A stretch of 64,000 nt of DNA from Sanderia malayensis. Taxonomy: Eukaryota > Cnidaria > Scyphozoa > Semaeostomeae > Pelagiidae. The translations under genes and the position numbers were made by a program. Shown in pieces: positions 52,031 through 63,942 of this stretch. Where the stretch lies: the NCBI GenBank assembly GCA_013076295.1, contig RQOL01000616.1:2108001-2172000 (forward strand), in the 5' to 3' direction. The notes under the pieces are model-generated. The model did not search any database. It saw only the letters and a program-made list of their open reading frames with translations, and was not told the origin of the DNA. Each line of letters starts with the position of its first letter. The stretch's first letter is position 1.

Positions 52031-55000
52031 ATGTCTGACAAGAGAGGAGAGGTGAAATGGATTAATTCAAAAGATAATGCAGGACTGGGCTCAAAAAACG
52101 TTGTCGATCCAAAATATTCGAAAGTTGGTGAACGAATTCGCCACATTACTCCGAGTGCTTTACAGTGCTCTATGTTTTGTGGTGGAAAGCAGTGTAAATA
52201 TGACAATCCAACGAAATGGAAAAGTGAAGAAATGGCAATCAGAGGACTCTATTCTTCATGGTAAATACTCTCTAGTACTGTATTATTTGTGGAAATATTA
52301 TTTTCCTCTCGAACGAGTCTGATAACTAAAGTAGAATTTGAATCTCTTTGTTAATAATTCATTGCGTTACTCTTGTTCGCTATTAAAGTGTCACCTGCTT
52401 GTGTCATCTCAGCAAATGATTACCTGTGGTGCGCTTCTGAAATATATATCACAAATTTTAATGACTCATGCTTTTGTTTTGCAGGGTGACAGAAAAGATT
52501 TTAGCCACTGCAAGACCCTCTTCTTACGCAGTCAAGGAGTTTAATGTCATTGAACAGTTTAAAAAGTTAGCAATGTTTTCTTATGCAATCCTTTTGTAAT
52601 TATATCCAATATAAAGAACCTTCCATTCCATTCCAGTAGAGAAATAAAACATGAGAGTTCTTAATTGCTTCGTATTGAATCAATGTAGGTAGTACTTGGC
52701 AGTGGTACCAACATTGAAGGCAAAGGGAGCCAGTATTCCCCCAATTTGATTTCCCCAATGTCATGTTATTTGTTCCCTCCCATTAGCTTTTTTCATTAAT
52801 ATTAATCTCCCTACTTTTTCTTTGGTTTTTTGCCCCCGCAAAAAGTAATCCTGCCAACATCTATGGTACTTCAGTATGGTACGATTCCACTTGGTTGTTG
52901 TTCAACTTGAAACTTATTTCGAAATTTATCTATAAGATCTACATATATTTTTCTTTAAAATCTACAACTCCATAATATCTGCATTTTAATCCTTTCAGAA
53001 ACAATATTACAGCAATAATCAATCTACAACATCCTGGAGAGCATTCTAGTTGTGGCTTTGGTCTTCAAGCAAGTGGATTCTCTTACAACCCACAGGATTT
53101 TATGGATGAAGATGGTGCATTATAGTCTGCTTATTTTTTCACATTTTGAATTTGTTCAATCAGTCTTAATCAGTCTCAATCAACTCAATTATATTGATGT
53201 GGGAAGCATTTATCAATTAGGTTTTTTTTATTTCAGTTTTCTTCTACAATTTCGGTTGGTAAGATGAGTTACTACTTTTTTCACTCCTTTACTGGCACCC
53301 TTTATCTGCTTACATAATCTGCAGATGAGTTGCAGCAGCAAAAAATGTTGTCAGCAATGTGCAGTAGCATATTATTCAGAACTGCACAGGAGCGTTGAGT
53401 TGTGTCCAATAGAATGGTGTAACGAATGGTCCTATAAGGATATGTTCTAATGCTTTATAGTCTGTGCTAAGCATTTCTCGTTTTGTTTTAGGGATGATTA
53501 TGGAGTTCGTGCACTACAATCCATACTAGATATGGTTAAAGTCATGGACTTCGCACTTGCAGATGGAAAGGTATGTGGATCGCTTATGACCATAATTTAC
53601 ATTTTGCCGCCATTCGATTTCTTTACTTCTCTGATGTAAAGCTCCTCAGATGCAGCCTTGAAACTGCTCCTAGTCGGAATATGCTCTTTTTGTCATTTAA
53701 TATTCACGAAAGTCCCTTGTTCTTACCCCCAACCTGGATCTCTTGGCCTTCTTCCCAAATTTCCCCCGTTTCTCGAGCTCTGTCACATGACTATGAATTT
53801 ATCTAACGTATTTGTGTGCCTTCTTTTAATCACCCTTTCTTTTAATCGCCCTTTCTTTTATGCAGGTTGCAATTCACTGCCATGCTGGTCTTGGTCGCAC
53901 TGGGGTGCTAATCGCGTGTTATTTTGTTTATTCACAAAGAATGAAGGCTGACGAAGTATATTACTTTTATTCAATACTTATAGTGCATGCACAATATATG
54001 CTGCTTTGCTCAATTAATTAACTTGAGATGCACAACACAATGTTGTTGAAGCAGATCTCGTTATTTACCGTAAAAGCTCTAATAAAGCCCCGTTTTGAAA
54101 CGAGATTTTAAAATAAGTCCCTTTTCTATTTATCCCCCTTTCTATTAAGCCCAGCTCTCTAATAAACCCCCTCTGGAATCTCTGAAATGAAATAAGCACC
54201 CATGCTTTAATAGAGCTTTCACGGTAGTGTATAATAATAAAATAACCTTAATTATTCGATACATTTAATTTTTGTTCTTTGATTTCAGGCCATTAATACC
54301 GTTCGAAAACCAAGGTTTGTTGAAAATTTTGGATTATGTTACTATACTACATTATAAATACACTAACTTTACTGGCATTGTCATCTCAATATTTCTTAAT
54401 TGAATTCCAAATGTTTACTCCCTATCACTCAGTGTCTTATTCATTAATTGGAAGCTTTTGTTTTGTTCTCCACAGACCGAAATCTATCCAAACAAGAGGC
54501 CAGATCGCCTGCGTTCGCGATTTTGAGAAATACCTCAGACCAATGTGGATTGTCTATGCAAATACGTAAGTATAAACACAGATCTTTTTGGTGGATTTTT
54601 TCTCTATATTTTCAACTTCCTCACATCTGCTACTGATTTTTTCACTTTCATGCCACTGTTTCACTATCTCCTCCGTTCGTCTTCTCTTATATATTAAATA
54701 TTGGAAATGCGAAACTATGAGTAATTAAACATAGACCAAACAGAACGAACGTGAAAAGAGAAGTTTTAACACGGGCAAGGGAAGGAAGACAAAATATACT
54801 AAGAGTCTTGTAATTACTAATGTCAATCATTTCGTAGGCTCTACTTGACCGTCTCCCTTTTCTCGTCTGCATTTTCTTTAACAATACCTCCATTATATAT
54901 TATCTCCATTTTTTATAAGTTGTAAGATATTTTCCAGTTGTAGACCAAATGAGCAAAAGCCATTTTCGCTTGAGCACTTTCTGCGACGTCAAACCCATCT

Positions 55001-57510
55001 CTTGCACGGCGAAGAAGAAAGAGATTTAAGATACGTTCCAAAGGTATTTCAAACACTACTCACCATTCCTGAACAACTTTATCTTCATATATTCTTGTTA
55101 TTTGGCGTTCTCTATTCTTGAACGCTCTATCTTCATACATTTTTTATGTTCTTTCCCCTTCTCTATACAGTTAAAAACCCGCATATATGAAACTGTAAAT
55201 TTCCATCCAGCCTATTGTTCCAAGACAATAGGCTATTGCTTCTTCTATTGTTTTGAGCAAAAATATCACCCTGAAGGTTCTTAATCCATTGGTTCTTATA
55301 TGGGGGCTTTGCTGTATTCCTTCTTAGTACTTTTAAATGGACGTATTCTTATACAACTCCTGCTCTTAATTCCTCTTTTCTACGTCGCTGCTATCTTTCT
55401 TTTGTTGTCTAATATTATTCACACTCGTCCTTCCACCATAGATAGTTTTGATCACTTGTCAAAGACTTCTCGAGCTGGCTGGCGTTGACTTCAACCTACG
55501 CACGATTAGCGTACTGAAAAGACGGGCTTTCGCATCACTATCACACGAGTCTATGTCGTCCACCTCTTTTTGCGAAATGCAGGAAAGCCCATCCGACACG
55601 TCACTGTTTAGCCGAGAAGAATCAGAGGGCTTCCTATCCGTTGAAAACAGTGTATCAGACAGTAATTCGTTACTCAAGATGACAAAGCATCAGTCTGATA
55701 TCGGATTCTTAGGCGGTGGAAGGGATAGGAGTGAGCAATTGTGTGTTGCAGTCGATGCCGATGAAGCTGATAGATACCGCCAGTACGCGTTAGTAGAACC
55801 CGACCCGACAGAGTATGGAGGCGTAGAAGAGATCAAGCCAGAACGTACCCTACTCCGTCATTCATCTTCAGAATCGGCCCTTATCATGGCCCATGGACTC
55901 CGGGAAACTGACACTAACGATCCAACAGCGACACTACATTCTTCACTGAAGCTTGCATTGGATCAGGAGGTCGCGGATTCTGTTCGAACTCATGATGGTG
56001 ATCGTGTGGATTGTGTTCAATCCCAGCAGGGTAAATCAGGAGATAGTATTCCGACAAGTGATTGCTTGAATGCTACCAACAGTGTGGCTTCTTTGTCGAT
56101 GGATAGCAGGAAAGATAGTAATGACAGTGGAATAACGAGCTCATCTTTTCTTCATGATGAAAAAAGCGTAGTTGATTGTCGAAAAGGGAATTCGAATTCA
56201 GGCCTAATTGAACGTGATGCGGACGCGACGAGAACACCCAGTTCTGTTTTAATGAATTCTTCTTCCAGCTCCGTACTGAATTCTGAATCTGCGTCTGATA
56301 TTCCTGCATCCTCTTCATCCAATTTATTATCTCGTTTGGACATAAACAAAAACGATTTGGGTGATGTTTTGGATAGCATAGCTTGCAGTATCGGTTCTAA
56401 ACAAACATCTCTTAAAATTTTTGGCAAAATTGAACAATATAAGGTAAGAGGAGAGGTGAAATGCTTCTTTCATTTTCATTTATATTGAATTGCAAATATG
56501 ATGGTATTGTGTTATTATTTTTTTATTTTCTAGGTCGATTTGAATATCGCTGATTCAGCTTGGAAGCGATTGAAAACCGAAAAAGATGCCAGTATACTTT
56601 GTTATTTACTGTGGAATTGGCTGGAACATTTGCAGGTAGTTAATAGTTATTTTTGAGGATTGCAATAGCTAATTGTGTAGCAATTTCAATTAGACTTTAG
56701 TAAATGTTTGGAATTAATGTCACGTTTTGTTTTCAGGAGCCAGTCATAACATCTAAAGATCTGGAGAATATTTCTGCGCATAAAGACGACGTTGCTAAGG
56801 CATTTCAGAGTCTCGACAGAGTGAGATGAATTTTCATTCATTATTAATTTAGTACGCGTATTAAACTATCCAATGATCTTCAGCAATTTCCACCCACGTG
56901 ATGAGAATTTGTGATATGATTGGCTAATACTTGAGACGTGTTGATTTTTGAAAGTTTGAATGAGAAGCCAAATTGTCAATTTCAATGCTCTCTAAAGTCC
57001 AACTTTCTTCGAGCAATATTGTAGTTTTCACGAAGATATAAAACCTTGAGCTCTCCTGAGAGTCGATAAAGCTATGTTTTATAATACTCTTTTTATTCTG
57101 CTGTCACTCATCAATTGACTTTAAACAATTTAGGAAAAGTTTCGTGTTTCCACTTTTTACTCACTTTTGATATTTACAGGGCAAGCGAAAGACGGTGCAA
57201 GTTTTACTCTTTACATTCTTGAAGGTAAGTGTGGACAACATATTCAGAGGTAATGTCTGTGATAAAAACAATATTTGTGACACTGAAATGTTTGTAAAAC
57301 CTCCTTTAATTTCATCAAGTTTCTTTGCAGATAACTTCGCATTCCGATAATTTATTTCAACATATTTTGCACTGGCTTTCCTTGCTTCTTTTAAAAAAGA
57401 AAACACTTGAAAATGAAACACCCAAGCTTCAACAAGAGTCGAGAGAATATATAGAGCTACGAAGTTTCTTGAATGGTCTATGTAAGTCAGAAATTGTTAA
57501 TATTCAGTAA
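52031..57510 (+). CDS. PTPDC1: PTPDC1, protein tyrosine phosphatase domain-containing 1
   Basis: Cys-based phosphatase of the CDC14-like/dual-specificity group, linked in vertebrates to centrosome and cilium biology. Exons: 52031-52260, 52485-52565, 52999-53114, 53237-53258, 53492-53570, 53866-53955, 54289-54314, 54476-54565, 54938-55043, 55442-56443, 56534-56635, 56737-56820, 57180-57224, 57331-57510; 750 residues, close to the human protein. N-terminal block QCSMFCGGKQCKY then GLYSSWVTEKILATARPS; IINLQHPGEHSSCG; FFYNFGWDDYGV; the P-loop HCHAGLGRTGVLIACY with catalytic Cys and Arg; SIQTRGQIACVRDFEKYL; QTHLLHGEEE. The 1-kb exon encodes a Ser/Asp-rich disordered linker, and the last exons match the conserved C-terminal region (LLWNWLEHLQEPVITSKDLE). 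The start is the first in-frame ATG. It is divergent from the MICU3-like gene. Confidence 0.95.
54066..54226. mobile_element. 161-bp TA-flanked MITE in a PTPDC1 intron
   Basis: Inverted termini TACCGTAAAAGCTCTAATAA (left) and TACCGTGAAAGCTCTATTAA (right, reverse complement), both followed by AG. The interior has repeated AAGCCC and AAACCCC phrases. Related to 24266-24579 by its ends and composition. Confidence 0.7.
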
Positions 57511-58266
57511 TGTAAATTTTAGTAATTTTTCGGGCTTCTCAGTTTGCGTTGCTTGCGTGCCATATTTGTTGCTTCACTAGAAGGGGAAAATTTTGACTTC
57601 CATCGCAAATTATTATATAAATTACCCACATTTTATTTGCACGGAGTGTATAATATTGTTATATTATTTATGGTAAGGACATATTGTCTATTAAATACTA
57701 AAGTTTACAAAAAGGGAGATATCATAACATTTCATTACAAGTAAAGGTTTTTATTATTTATGCTAAGTTATTTATCAGAGTTTTAATATATGATATATTA
57801 TTGTGAAAGGTTTTGAAACGATTGAAGAATATAAAACGGCTCGTGTGAGTGAGTTGCAATTATTTATTCAAAGGGAGATTATAGAAATTCTTCAACGGAC
57901 ATGCTGTTTAGAGCAAAAAACAAAAGTTTAATACATACATCAAATGATTCTCAAATTTTCAACCCTACCAACTACAAAACGCGTTACCCAGCTTAATAAT
58001 AACATAAATAAGATAATGAACCAAACTTCTGATACATTATATGAAGTTATAATACCGAAGGAAATATTGATAAACAAAATTGAAATGGTGGTTTCAGAAT
58101 ATTCACAAAAACATGGATTAACGTTTCTTGTACAAAATTTTAACCTCTGCTAATGTATTATATTATATCCTTTTATAAGTTTCTGTTTTGTTTGATTTAT
58201 ATAATTTTCTTATCATATAAATACAAGCAATTAATTTGGCTCTACTGACTAAGGTGTTTTAGTTAA
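57511..58266. other. Convergent intergenic region between PTPDC1 and RCE1
   Basis: Very AT-rich, about 750 bp. Both flanking genes end here, so it holds the two 3'UTRs. Short open frames occur but none is supported. Confidence 0.6.
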
Positions 58267-61200
58267 CTAGTTTGTCCAATATACACTTGCATAATATGAT
58301 GGGTCAGTCAATGGGAATAGAAGAAATATGAATGCAACCAAACCAAGAATGAAACAAAATGCCACAACTAGAAAATTAATAATTATACAATTATTGAAGC
58401 AGTTGGAATAAGGCGAAAACAAGACAAGAAATATTAGATTATGTTTCAAATCAGACATTTTTCAGGAGTGAATCCAAGGAGCATTTTTAGTCAAAAGTAT
58501 GCATATTTAATGTTACATAGTAAAGAAAAATGGACATATCAATCCAAAGAGATTTGAGCCATATTACAGGATAAGTGTCAGTGAATTTCCATCCGTGTCA
58601 CAAGGATCTAGCTTTTGAGCATTGTTAGGAATTACATTACTTGTTTCAGTTAGAGTATAATGCATTAGAAAATCCTACCACAGTCAGTATATTACCTTTT
58701 GGATGTGTGGATTGAGGTATTCTTTCAAAATCTGGAAAACCCATGAAATTGCAGAAGCTGTGACACAAAACTGGTCCTATCAAATGGCCTGAAAATTGAT
58801 AAAATAGTTTATACATTGACCCATTCTGATATGAGGCTTATTAGTGGATTAAGCTCATCAAGAATAAAATTATGGCTATTGAGGGGATAGTTAGATGCAT
58901 TTACTCGAAACATCAGGATACTTGAGACATAAATACATATGACCCAGCTTTTGGGAATGCTGAAGAGTTAGAATGCTGCGTGTTGAATTCCTATTTGCAT
59001 TTGAATGGTATGTAAAAGGGTTTGCTTCGTGTGAATAGCTGTTTTTATTTATGTTGCAAATAGCCTGGTGTATTACCTGTCCTCAGAAAAAGAAAGGCAG
59101 AGTATGCGCCAAATACTGTTGTATAGCCAGTTTGAAAAACTGAAATGAAATGCAGATTTTAACAGATGGCCTCCACAAATAAAAGAATCAATTGGCAAAG
59201 CATTGAATTGATGGGACTTTGTAACAGTACTAACTTGAGCGTAACAGCACAACCATTGGTTTTTCTCCTTTCTTCAAACCCTCAATAGCATGGTGAATAT
59301 GTGCTGAAAAAAGCAGAGAGTAGTAGAGTCTTGCAGTATACATTAAATAAAACTCTAAGTAGGATTATGGCTAAACAATATGGCTTTAATTTTTATAATT
59401 GCACAAAATAGAAAGTAACGGCTTTGAGGTAACATCCTAGTGAAAGTTTCACCAAATAATACCTTGAGAACTCTTGGTAAATGAGCAACCCCCCTCTCCT
59501 TCAATAGATCTGAGGGGCTAGATCAATCAAGAAATGAGTGTAATGGAAGTTGCAATTGTAAAAATTATCCAGTTCCCTTAATTCTCCTAAAAATTGTTTT
59601 TGTACAATTTATAACTGCATAAGTTTTGAATTTGTCGCATAAATTGGTTATCACATTGACATTAAAGACCCATTGTCAACCAACAAAGCAGACCCCGTAA
59701 GTATGGAGCCTTCCTGTTGTTTATCAACAAAGCGCCTACGTAGTTGACACGAATTTCTGTGTCATAAATTAAAAATCTCGCAGTTACATAGCTGTCACCA
59801 CCGACATGGCGAACGAATCCTAAACACTCACCATTTGGAAACATTGGCTCTGTTGGTAGCTGCCCGATTTTTAATTTCTGACACAGAAATTCGATAAGCA
59901 ACAGGAAGGCTCCATACTTACGGGGTCTGCTTTGTTGGTTAACAATGGGTCTTTAATTAACAAATTGACATGCTCACCTACACCAAAGAACAGTGGGCAT
60001 AGAAACACAGACACAAAGGTTCCAAATGCTGGCACAAGTATTGGTAACATGCATGAGCGAAATACGAATTCTTCTGTCAATGGAGCCTGTGAGGAAACAG
60101 AATGATGGTTTAAATGGTTTCCCGCTGGGCGAATGAATTTGCACAAAACAAATTTTTTTTGCTGCAAAATAACCAACCTTGGCTCTTTTCAGAAATAGTC
60201 TTTAAATCAGAGGGTATAAGCATGTGTTACACCATCTGAAAAGTCAATGTGAATATACTCACAACTACATACGTTCTCCACCATATTATATCATTCAATG
60301 AAGAAACAATTGTCTTGTGAAGTGGCCATGACTCTAAACATGATAAGCAAAGACAACCATTACATGGAAGGTATTATATCATAAGCTATATATATTAGAC
60401 AAGGAACTGAACTCCAAGTGCAACTCAGTGAAGTTCTATGTTGATTGGGAGCTTACAAATTGAAATGCAAAATAAAGTAATAAAGTTTTTCCTTTTTATA
60501 GCAATATTATAAGCATAGTTCAGTTTCAGCTATACTAACCTATTCTGTAATCTTCGTCATCGTCAAATAGTAACAGGGCTAGTGGACCCAGAAACAATAT
60601 CTAAAAGTAAAAGAATATATTAAAACTATAGTAGTATTGCTAATGGAGTTGATAAAGTATTTTGGAAAGTATGAATTCTGCATGATTTCACAATATTGTA
60701 ATTGAAAGATGAATACTTGCCACAGTTAGGAACAGGGGAAGTAAAATGGCTTGAGGAACATGATCAGTGTGTAAACCAAGTAGTTTTAAGACCAAGAGTA
60801 CTTTTTCCTAGGAAAAATGAGACACCAAATATAACTATTCTTATGTGCAACAATTGGACAAAGATTTATTGATTAATGGGGTTGAATACATGAAAGTAAA
60901 TTCTGTAGGAGATTAGAACATTGGACAGAAATACCTACCAAAGTACTGATGTTATCAGCAGTGTCGGTCCATAAGAAAGCAAGAAGTGCGGATAGGAGAG
61001 AGACAGCAACGACACATCTAAATCTTCTTTTTATCGTTATAGGATGATCTCTGTTTTAAACAAAAATAACATCAACATTTAACCAATTATAATTCATTGT
61101 TCCGGCAGTGTTAATTTGTACAGGCCATGATACAATATGAATTGATCAGGAATAATAAACAAACCTGGGAAGATTGGATCCAAATACATAAAGGCTACCG

Positions 61201-61313
61201 ACATAGAACACAGAGAAAAATAAGGACTTGCAAACTGCTAATATCATCGATTTTGAATTCAAACCAGCAGATGTATCCATAATGTCAATGTGTTGGAAAT
61301 TGGAAATTGGCAT
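58267..61313 (-). CDS. RCE1: RCE1, CAAX prenyl protease 2
   Basis: ER-membrane endoprotease that removes the -AAX tripeptide from prenylated CAAX proteins such as Ras. Exons: 61313-61165, 61050-60939, 60807-60721, 60600-60540, 60333-60263, 60086-59978, 59303-59235, 59139-59077, 58788-58696, 58367-58267; 304 residues (human 329). Landmarks: [38 protein letters not shown], the glutamate motif [15 protein letters not shown] (EExxxR), [13 protein letters not shown] with catalytic His, [20 protein letters not shown], and the last His in [15 protein letters not shown]. Several TM helices and a hydrophobic C-terminus ending [14 protein letters not shown]. The intron after 60721 needs a GC donor (GCAAGT), since the nearby GT breaks frame. 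Start: first ATG before the conserved TM; a second in-frame Met lies 11 codons later. Confidence 0.94.
59661..59957. mobile_element. Foldback MITE in an RCE1 intron
   Basis: About 297 bp with long inverted arms: left begins ATTAAAGACCCATTGTCAAC, right (reverse complement) ATTAAAGACCCATTGTTAAC, and the arms continue near-identically for about 55 bp, then further with a roughly 22-bp length difference. The short centre is unpaired. Ends allow a TA or AT target duplication. No transposase. Confidence 0.8.
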
Positions 61314-62818
61314 GTTGCAGTCCTTGTGCGCAGCACCAGCTTTTTCCCCTAGAATGTTGCGAAGGAGTGTTCTTTAATCAACTTCTGAAGACGAGAACTA
61401 CAACACTATGTGTAAGTATGACATTGTGACTGGAAAGCCATATGGCCATCAAGGTTGTAGCCTACTGGTAACTTAGCTGCAAAGTAATCTTGAGACAACT
61501 GGTTCGAAACCTGATCAGAGCATCTGCTTTATCTTTTGATAAATCAATAATCAATATTTTCAATATTAAGTATTCGCAGTACCATAACTGGGCTATTGCG
61601 CAGGAGGGTTCATGACGTAATAAGGTCCATTGGATCTGATGATGGGCTTAGGGTTAGGGTTAGGGTTAAGGGTTAGGGTTAGGGTTGAAGTATACCAAAG
61701 GTAGGCGGGTATGCGCAGTACCGTACATAGGCTACTGCGCAGGAGAATTCATGACGTAATGGTGTCCATTGCATCTGATGTTGGGCTTAGGGTTACGCTT
61801 AGGGTTAGGGTTAGGGTTAAAGTGTACCAAAGGTAGGCGGGTATGCGCAGTACCATATATAGGCTACTGCGCAGGAAAATTCATGACGTAATGGTGTCCA
61901 TTGCATATGATGTTGGGCTTAGGGTTAGGGTTAGGGTTAGGGTTAAGGGTTAGGGTTAGGGGTTAGGGTTAGGGTTGAAGTATACCAAAGGTAGGCGGGT
62001 ATGCGCAGTACGATTTATAGGCCACTGCGCAGGAGACTTCATGACGTAATAGTGTCCACTGCATCTGATGTTGGGCTTAGGGTTACGCTCAGGGTTAGGG
62101 TTAGGGTTAAAGTGTACCAAAGGTAGGCGGGTATGCGCAGTACGATTTATAGGCCACTGCGCAGGAGACTTCATGACGTAATAGTGTCCACTGCATCTGA
62201 TGTTGGGCTTAGGGTTACGCTCAGGGTTAGGGTTAGGGTTAGGGTTAAAGTGTACCAAAGGTAGGCGGGTATGCGCAGTACCATATATAGGCTACTGCGC
62301 AGGAGGATTCGTGACGTAATGGTGTCCATTGCATCTGATGTTGGGCTTAGGGTTACGCTCAGGGTTAGGGTTAGGGTTAGGGTTAAAGTGTACCAAAGGT
62401 AGGCGGGTATGCGCAGTACCATATATAGGCTACTGCGCAGGAGGATTCGTGACGTAATGGTGTCCATTGCATATGATGTTGGGCTTAGGGTTACGCTTAG
62501 GGTTAGGGTTAGGGTTAAAGTGTACCAAAGGTAGGGTGGTATGCGCAGTACTATATATAGGCTACTGCGCAGGAAAATTCATGACGTAATGGTGTCCATT
62601 GCATATGATGTTGGGCTTAGGGTTACGCTTAGGGTTAGGGTTAGGGTTAAGGGTTAAAGTGTACCAAAGGTAGGGGGTATGCGCAGTACCAGGTTTCGGC
62701 TACTGCGCAGGAAAATTCATGACCATTTGACTTCATAGTGGTCTTGTATTTGTTTACTTGTTGTCGTCGTTCATTAATAAGAAATATTGTAATTTAAATC
62801 GTTAATTATCGCATTTCA
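61314..62818. promoter_or_regulatory. Divergent upstream region of RCE1 and HDAC11
   Basis: 1.5 kb between the two start codons, mostly filled by the tandem array. Unique flanks are about 250 bp on the RCE1 side and about 100 bp on the HDAC11 side. The TGCGCAGTA pairs are reminiscent of NRF-1-type GC(A/T)GCGC sites and TGACGTAA of CREB/ATF half-consensus sites; regulatory function is inferred. Confidence 0.45.
61566..62720. repeat. Interstitial telomere-like tandem array between RCE1 and HDAC11
   Basis: Eight units of about 130-160 bp plus a partial ninth, starting near 61566, 61711, 61841, 62000, 62131, 62268, 62407, 62539 and 62680. Each full unit has TGCGCAGTA, a 12-bp spacer often ATATATAGG-like, then TACTGCGCA; next TGACGTAA; then GGGCTTAGGGTTA(CGCTTA) and 2-7 TTAGGG copies; then GTACCAAAGGTAGGCGGGTA. 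Length differences come mostly from TTAGGG number. The first unit is the most diverged, and the partial ninth lacks the CRE-like site (CATGACC). Long open frames across it are an effect of its periodicity. Confidence 0.95.
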
Positions 62819-63846
62819 ATGTTGCCACAGACTGGGGCAACATGTATACCCAAGGAGCAGCAGAAAACAAAACTATATGCTGTAGAGAAGCAGGATGACC
62901 AATTGCCAATAGTCTATTCAAGCGACTATGATATCAGCTTTTGTGGTCTGGAATCTCTTCATCCATTCGATGCTGGCAAATGGGGTAAAATTGCCACATT
63001 CCTTCAAGGTACGTTGCATACCTTTTTTAAAGGACTAACTATACCAACAAAACAAACTTAATTTTTGGAGATAGTTAAGTTGAACTTTCTTTATTAATTT
63101 GTGTCTTTAATTCAACATTGGTTGGCTTGGTAGGTATTGGTATACCAGTGTTCTATAAATTGATGATTTTTTTCAACATTGTAGAGGCTGGCATTTCAAA
63201 CATATCAGACTTTATTTGTCCATTTGAAGCAAGTGAAGAGGATCTGCTGGTAGGCCACACAGCTGATTATTTAAAAAGCTTGAAAGTAAATATTTTCATA
63301 ATTGGTTTCCTATATGCAAGATAACATAAAAGAACTATAACATAAGGTTTTTTTATGTTATCTCATTAAAGCTCTAAATTTTGTTTGACCAAATCTTACT
63401 GCAGTGGTGTTATAAATTGATTTGTTTTTGTCAGAGTAGTTACAATGTAGCAAGAATTACCGAAGTTCCACCTGTCGCAATCCTACCAAACTGGATTGTT
63501 CAGAGGAAGTTGTTAAGAAAACTACGTTTGCAGACTGGAGGAACAATTTTGGTAAGTTGGTATAGATGTGTCTTCTTTATGACATAAACTTTCATTTGAA
63601 CACATATTTACCATTTTAAACCAACTCCTTTGATATATGTTAAACATCTTACTTTTCCAACTTTACCTCTGAGTTATGTTTCGTGTTATATAGGCTTATT
63701 GTATTTAACTTTATTTTTATCTCAAGGGTGCAAAACTTGCTATTGAATGTGGATGGTGCATAAATGTTGGTGGAGGTTTCCATCATTGTTCAAGTGAGAG
63801 TGGAGGTGGATTTTGTGCTTATGCAGACATTACTTTAGCTATCAAG
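62819..63846 (+). CDS. HDAC11: HDAC11, class IV histone deacetylase (5' exons only)
   Basis: Zinc-dependent class IV deacetylase, known in mammals mainly as a lysine defatty-acylase. Four exons are visible: 62819-63008, 63185-63285, 63435-63551, 63727-63846, all joining in frame (176 residues). Landmarks: LPIVYSSDYDISFCGLESLH, PFDAGKWGKIATFLQ, SEEDLLVGHTADYLKSLK, ITEVPPVAILPNWIVQRKLL, QTGGTILGAKLA, and INVGGGFHHCSSESGGG with the catalytic His pair, then FCAYADITLAIK. The next exons, with the zinc-ligand Asp/His (DLDAHQGNG in the family), lie beyond the right edge. Start is the ATG directly before the conserved region; the N-terminus is about 14 residues longer than in mammals. Confidence 0.95.
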
Positions 63847-63875
63847 GTGCATTATTTTGTCATGTTTACCCAACA

Positions 63876-63942
63876 CTATTTATATTATTATATTGTTATT
63901 ATATATCTATATATAATAACAATATAATAATATAAATAGTAT
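63876..63942. repeat. Perfect AT-rich hairpin in an HDAC11 intron
   Basis: Arms of about 31 bp (starting ACTATTTATATTATTATATT) are exact inverted copies around a 4-bp centre. It directly precedes a second palindrome. Confidence 0.8.

Noticed and set aside
61956..62467. Two long minus-strand open frames encoding NPNPNP-type and LTLTLT-type repeats
   Set aside because: They are translations of the TTAGGG-containing tandem array; periodicity keeps frames open. No start context, splice signals or homology.
61566..62720. A true chromosome end
   Set aside because: TTAGGG runs are short, interrupted by unique-unit sequence, and genes continue on both sides, so this is interstitial.
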